Below are positions 60,321 through 64,000 of a stretch of DNA of 64,000 bases, piece after piece. The translations under genes were made by a program, and so were the position numbers. The DNA comes from an uncultured bacterium (GTDB lineage Bacteria; Elusimicrobiota; Elusimicrobia; Elusimicrobiales; Elusimicrobiaceae), in contig CASFFZ010000010.1 of NCBI GenBank assembly GCA_949294095.1, positions 62,001 to 126,000 on the forward strand, in the 5' to 3' direction. Position 1 is the stretch's first letter. Every line of letters begins with the position of its first letter. Under the pieces are notes generated by a model. That model was not told the origin of the DNA, did no database searches, and was given only the letters and a program-made list of their open reading frames with translations.

Positions 60321-60454
60321 GCTATCTTGATTTAAAAATCCAGACGGTCGCTTGGAACATTCTCTTTTTGAAAAGTGTAAAAACTCGCCATTTCTAACCC
60401 ATTATTCCCCTGATTAAACGCTGGTTTTTCAGTAAGATACAAGAAAGGAGCTTT

Positions 60455-60997
60455 ATGCCGCATACCTTAAAGTGGTTCCGTCCGGGACGGATAATCGTCG
60501 TAAACGACAAAATGCAGCAAGGGTATTCCTACCGGCTGACGGCATTGCCGGGGCAAAGGACAGATCCCCGCTTTACGCCGCAAGTATCGCCCGCGCAAAT
60601 GCTGGCCTGGGGCGTGTTTGAAGGGCATTACCTAAACGATTGCCAAGAAGAATTTCCGGCGGAATGGTTTGCCCAGGCCCGCCACAAACTCGCTCCGCTC
60701 CGGCCTGATGAAACCAAAAATTGCTTTGGCGTAAAATCCCGCCTGCCGCGCGGGGAATGGATAAAGCGCGGCTGGATTTTGCCGTTTGATCCAGACCCCA
60801 GAGGCTGGTTTCAATGGTATTGCCGGTATTGGCTGGGAAGGCGCCTAGCCGACGTGGACGACAGGCAAATCAGGCGTTGGGCGGCCTTTACCCGCCACCG
60901 CGCGCAAGTGGTAAAAAATTGCCGCCCCGGAGATTTAACCTGCCGCAAGCGCCAGCGACAGGCCTTGCTGCAATGGGCGTATAATCCTTTTATTTAA
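60455..60997 (+). CDS. Conserved protein of unknown function with Trp/Arg-rich motif
   Basis: This 180-residue protein has a striking set of conserved-looking features: WGVFEGHYLNDC, EEFPAEWF, NCFGVKSRLPRGEW, DPDPRGWFQWYCRYWLGRR and DDRQIRRWAAFTRHRAQ. I recall similar uncharacterised proteins in diverse bacteria and eukaryotes but know no function. The basic, tryptophan-rich C-terminal half could bind nucleic acid, which is a guess. AAGGAG precedes the ATG. It is convergent with the phospholipase D gene (2-nt gap). Confidence 0.72.
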   Translation: MPHTLKWFRPGRIIVVNDKMQQGYSYRLTALPGQRTDPRFTPQVSPAQMLAWGVFEGHYLNDCQEEFPAEWFAQARHKLAPLRPDETKNCFGVKSRLPRGEWIKRGWILPFDPDPRGWFQWYCRYWLGRRLADVDDRQIRRWAAFTRHRAQVVKNCRPGDLTCRKRQRQALLQWAYNPFI

Positions 60998-60999
60998 CG

Positions 61000-63018
61000 C
61001 TACATCTGGTTGGTAAGCGCCGTTACAATAACGGAAGTCCAGGCGATATCCAGCGGTTCGGTCAGTTCTTTGGAATTTTGAAAATCTTTTTCGAACAGCC
61101 GTTCCGTCAGCTCCGCCACAAAGGCTGGATCGGAAATTCCGAGGCTCATTTCTTTATTGATGTAGAGGCTCATTTTGTCAAAATTCGCCGTTCCGATAAC
61201 GGCCCATCCGTCGTACACCGCGGCTTTAACGTGGCTCATCCCGTTATAAAAATACACCCGCACGCCGTTTTTGAGCAGTTTGTTGGCCATGGCCCGGTTG
61301 TTCACGTCCATAATGCCCACATCGTTTTCGCCGGGCAAAATCACGCGCACGTCCACCCCCCTTCCGCGGGCATCAATTAGTTCCTTGATAATGCGGTCGT
61401 CGGAAAAATACGCGTTTTGAATATAGATGCGTTTTTTGGCGCGGCGGATGGCTTCGCGCTGGGCGTCAAAAATTTCGGAATCGTTGGGTTTGGTGTACAT
61501 CAGCCGCACGTCTATCATTCCCGGCGCTTCGCGGTTTGCTTCCCGCTGGCGCTTGCTAAAGAGCTTGCGGTACGCCGCCGCATAATCGCCCCCCCAGCCC
61601 GTAAAAGACCAGTTTTCATAAAACGTTTTTACCAGCCTTCCCACCACCGGCCCCTGCAGGGCCACCATCATATCGTGCCACGTATAGCGGTATTCCTGCC
61701 CGATATTCATCCCGCCCGTATAGGCCAGTTTGCGGTCTATAATATACACTTTGCTGTGGTCAAACGTGCCCCACGGGTTTAGGTGGGTGCGGGCCTTGGC
61801 CTTGGAATCTTTGCGCAGATAGGAGGTAATATACTTGGGCATGATAAATGTTTCCGAAGTTTTGAGCTCCGGATTCTTGCCCGAATTTAATACTGTATTA
61901 AGTTCGTCTACAATCACGCGCACGTCAATCCCTTCGTTGGCGCGGGCTTTCATGACGTCGGCAATGGAAAGGCCGTAGGGATCGGCCATAAAAATATATA
62001 CGTTGGTAAAAATGCTTTCTTGCGCCCGCTGCATGGCCAGCATAAAATGCGGGAAGAATTCTTCTCCGTCTATCAACAGCGTTACAAACGCTTTGTAATT
62101 TTGCCGGCTGATTTTTTTGTCCAGCCAGCGGTTAAAATCCGCCAAATCCATTTCTTCGCCGGATGCGTTCAGCGGCGGCACTTCTTTTAAATCCCACGCA
62201 TGCGGCGGCAAAGCCGCGTATACGGTGGACGTGCCAAACGCCGCCAAGCGGTGCACGGTGGTAAAGGGGGCTTTTAAAGTGCTAAACAAATGGCTTTTTA
62301 CAAAAAAGGAATATATAAACGAAGCGGAAAAGCCCAAAGAGGTCATTTCCTTTTTTACTTCGTAATAATCCGGCAGCTGGAGTTGGACGTTGGCGTTTTT
62401 GGCGGTATCCAAATAAATAAACGGCGAGGCGGGCACCCCATCCAACCGAAGCAGAAACCGGGTATACGGCTCGCCGGCGGCCGCCACCATTTTTTTCAGC
62501 TGTTCGCTGACCAGTACGTCAAACTGGCGGGCCTCAATATGGCCTACAATTTCAAGATCGCCCGGAGCGTCTTTTAGCTGCACCAAATCCGGCGTGCCGT
62601 CCGCCCGGCGAAGCAGTACCGTTTCGTAATTTTGGATAAAAAGCAACACGCCCTGCCCCTGCTTGGGCGGGATGAGCGGCTCAATGGTGCGCCGGAGCAC
62701 GTCCGTCCATTCTCTTCCTACAATAACCACGCGGCGGCTGTGATCTAATTTTTCCGGATTTCGAATCAGCCGCGGCAAAAGCGGCACAATGTCCACATTT
62801 CCTTCGGACTTGGCGGCCGTTAAATCGGCGGTAAAGAAAAAACTTTCCCCTTGGTAATCGTATTGAATATACAGCGTATGCCCGCTTAAAAAAGCGTCCG
62901 CCGGCTCCACTTCGTGCGCCGCCACCCGGCGCAGGGCCTCCTGCTTGCGGGAATTGTGCACGCACGCACTTAAGGAAAAACTCAACAACACGCACACCAA
63001 CAAACGCAGCTTATACAT
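61000..63018 (-). CDS. Phospholipase D family lipoprotein (cardiolipin-synthase-like)
   Basis: This 672-residue predicted lipoprotein (lipobox LSAC near residue 18) has an N-terminal domain of about 260 residues of unknown type (AFLSGHTLYIQYDYQGESFFF) and then two phospholipase D HKD motifs: HSKVYIID with GGMNIG, and HVKAAVYD with GTANFD. PLD-family proteins of this kind make or remodel phospholipids such as cardiolipin, or hydrolyse them. The lipid anchor places it on the periplasmic side or outer membrane, unlike classic cardiolipin synthases. AAGGAG lies before the ATG at 63018. It follows the SGNH hydrolase gene, which ends 27 nt upstream. Confidence 0.88.
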   Translation of the reverse strand: MYKLRLLVCVLLSFSLSACVHNSRKQEALRRVAAHEVEPADAFLSGHTLYIQYDYQGESFFFTADLTAAKSEGNVDIVPLLPRLIRNPEKLDHSRRVVIVGREWTDVLRRTIEPLIPPKQGQGVLLFIQNYETVLLRRADGTPDLVQLKDAPGDLEIVGHIEARQFDVLVSEQLKKMVAAAGEPYTRFLLRLDGVPASPFIYLDTAKNANVQLQLPDYYEVKKEMTSLGFSASFIYSFFVKSHLFSTLKAPFTTVHRLAAFGTSTVYAALPPHAWDLKEVPPLNASGEEMDLADFNRWLDKKISRQNYKAFVTLLIDGEEFFPHFMLAMQRAQESIFTNVYIFMADPYGLSIADVMKARANEGIDVRVIVDELNTVLNSGKNPELKTSETFIMPKYITSYLRKDSKAKARTHLNPWGTFDHSKVYIIDRKLAYTGGMNIGQEYRYTWHDMMVALQGPVVGRLVKTFYENWSFTGWGGDYAAAYRKLFSKRQREANREAPGMIDVRLMYTKPNDSEIFDAQREAIRRAKKRIYIQNAYFSDDRIIKELIDARGRGVDVRVILPGENDVGIMDVNNRAMANKLLKNGVRVYFYNGMSHVKAAVYDGWAVIGTANFDKMSLYINKEMSLGISDPAFVAELTERLFEKDFQNSKELTEPLDIAWTSVIVTALTNQM

Positions 63019-63045
63019 CCGGCGTCTCCTTACGGGAAGCAAAAT

Positions 63046-63645
63046 TTATTTTAAATAGGGTTTAATTTTTTGATACACCCGCTCGGCCACAATTTCGTAG
63101 CCGGCAGCGTTGGGGTGCACCATGTCGGACTTATACTGCCGCTTATTAAAAATGCCTTTCAATATCTCCGGCACAAATACCGCCTCTTTCTGCCGGGCCA
63201 TCTCTTTATACGCTTTGGTATAGCGGCCCATGCCCGGGCCTCCGGTATCTACAATCACGGCAATGGCACCCGCTTGCTGCACGGCGTCCACAATCTGGCC
63301 CACCGCCGCCACCGCCGTTTCCATACTGCGCCCCTGCATATAATCGTTGGCGCCGAATTCAATCAACACCATATAGGGGTTTTGCTCCAGCACCTGCGCC
63401 AGGCGGGAAGGCGCGTGGGCGGCCGTCTCGCCGGAGAGGCCCAAATTTACCACTTCCCTTCCTATCTTTTTAGCCAGAAAATCCGGATACGCCTCTCCCT
63501 TTGGCGCACCGTAGCCGGCGGTCAGGCTGTCGCCAAATGCCACCACCGTACTTCCGGCGTTATTTACATTTTTCACAACAGGCGTATCTTTCATAAAATA
63601 ATACACCGCCCCCGCCGCCAACAGCAGCAAAATCCATTTTTTCAT
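63046..63645 (-). CDS. SGNH/GDSL hydrolase (TesA-like esterase)
   Basis: This 199-residue protein has an N-terminal hydrophobic segment (MKKWILLLLAAGAVYYFM) anchoring or exporting it. It carries the SGNH blocks: VVAFGDSLTAGYGA (catalytic Ser), NLGLSGET, IEFGANDYMQG and the Asp-His dyad in SDMVHPNAAGY. It resembles TesA/arylesterase proteins that cleave acyl esters or lysophospholipids. Pairing with the phospholipase D lipoprotein suggests joint action on envelope lipids (inference). Confidence 0.92.
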   Translation of the reverse strand: MKKWILLLLAAGAVYYFMKDTPVVKNVNNAGSTVVAFGDSLTAGYGAPKGEAYPDFLAKKIGREVVNLGLSGETAAHAPSRLAQVLEQNPYMVLIEFGANDYMQGRSMETAVAAVGQIVDAVQQAGAIAVIVDTGGPGMGRYTKAYKEMARQKEAVFVPEILKGIFNKRQYKSDMVHPNAAGYEIVAERVYQKIKPYLK

Positions 63646-63708
63646 AAAATCCCCCTCGTTTTATTATAACACACCCGCCGTTTTCCCGTACGCGCGTATG
63701 AAAAAGGG

Positions 63709-63736
63709 TTGACTTTTGCCCCCTTTATTATAGAAT
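63709..63736 (+). promoter_or_regulatory. Leaderless-type promoter of cdd
   Basis: TTGACT, a 16-bp spacer, TAGAAT, 6 nt and the ATG. No Shine-Dalgarno sequence is present. It is one of the two best examples of this class in the window. Confidence 0.65.
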
Positions 63737-63742
63737 AAGAGT

Positions 63743-64000
63743 ATGAGAAAACCACTAACCAAAGCCGAAGAAACCGCCTTATTGGACGCTGCCCAGGCAG
63801 CGCGTGAAAATTCTTATTCCCCCTACTCCAAATTTAAAGTGGGGGCTGCCGTCTTGACGGAAGACGGCCGGATTTTTACCGGCACCAACATTGAAAACGC
63901 TTCCTACGGGCTGACCGTCTGTGCGGAGCGCAATGCCATGTTTGCCGCGGTAGGCGCCGGGCAGCGCCGCCTGCGGGCCTTGGCGCTGATTACCCAAAAA
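63743..64000 (+). CDS. cdd: Cytidine deaminase, C-terminus beyond window
   Basis: The first 86 residues are visible. The protein shows YSPYSKFKVGAAVLTEDG, TGTNIENASYG and the zinc/catalytic motif TVCAERNA (zinc Cys and catalytic Glu). Cdd deaminates cytidine and deoxycytidine in pyrimidine salvage. The remaining zinc Cys pair (PCxxC) lies beyond the edge. The reading frame is open to the last base. Confidence 0.94.
   Translation, partial: MRKPLTKAEETALLDAAQAARENSYSPYSKFKVGAAVLTEDGRIFTGTNIENASYGLTVCAERNAMFAAVGAGQRRLRALALITQK

Overview
The window looks like chromosome from a strictly anaerobic, fermentative, diderm bacterium, most plausibly a gut Elusimicrobiota (Elusimicrobium relative). Supporting signs: a single-chain pyruvate:ferredoxin oxidoreductase and an acetate kinase; many lipoproteins, OmpA-type proteins and exported proteins of unknown function; the DapL shortcut to diaminopimelate; and five scattered type IV pilin-like genes with nearly identical leader and first-helix sequences (GFTLIELLVVVLIIGIL) but unrelated C-terminal parts. 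The taxonomic assignment is inference from gene content, not from a marker gene.

Layout. 1-8.5 kb (minus): PbpC-type penicillin-binding protein (cut by the window edge), an alpha-2-macroglobulin and an exported NHL beta-propeller. 8.6-11.9 kb (plus): acetate kinase, then a DUF47 regulator with a Pit phosphate transporter. 11.9-17.1 kb: exported unknown, OsmC protein, and a minus-strand NAD group (lipoprotein, nadA, nadC, aminotransferase). 17.2-21.8 kb: Na+/alanine symporter, MscS-type channel, lipoproteins, OmpA lipoprotein. 21.79-22.08 kb: six perfect DnaA boxes beside an AT-rich tract, a candidate oriC. 22.1-31.5 kb: esterase-fold protein without its nucleophile, small protein, exported HEAT-like protein plus dut, a pilin, a 1699-residue multi-PAS protein, a Cys-rich exported protein.

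31.5-38.6 kb (plus): a packed operon combining queuosine genes (queD, queE) and folate genes (folE, folP, a PTPS-III-like gene in the place of folB, folK), then an OmpA/glycine-zipper lipoprotein, a SirB1-like protein and an nfeD-stomatin pair. 38.7-45.5 kb (mostly minus): three pilins interleaved with dapF-dapL, a nitroreductase, a GT9-like glycosyltransferase and a DUF362 lipoprotein. 45.8-49.4 kb: PFOR with a structured leader. 49.4-56.7 kb: pilin, an exported protein with a receiver-like domain, Gfo/Idh/MocA oxidoreductase plus ankyrin protein, paired OsmC proteins, a CbpA-like DnaJ protein, an MFS transporter. 56.7-64 kb: tRNA-Asn, a secreted Cys-rich tandem-repeat protein, TrkH/KtrB transporter, rimO, an uncharacterised protein, a phospholipase D lipoprotein with an SGNH hydrolase, and the start of cdd.

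Two expression themes recur. Many transcription units end in strong intrinsic terminators. A group of genes without Shine-Dalgarno sequences carries a TATAAT-like box exactly 6-7 nt before the ATG, which predicts leaderless mRNAs. Two pilin promoters have 11-12 nt homopolymeric T tracts as the spacer between -35 and -10, which could make them phase variable.
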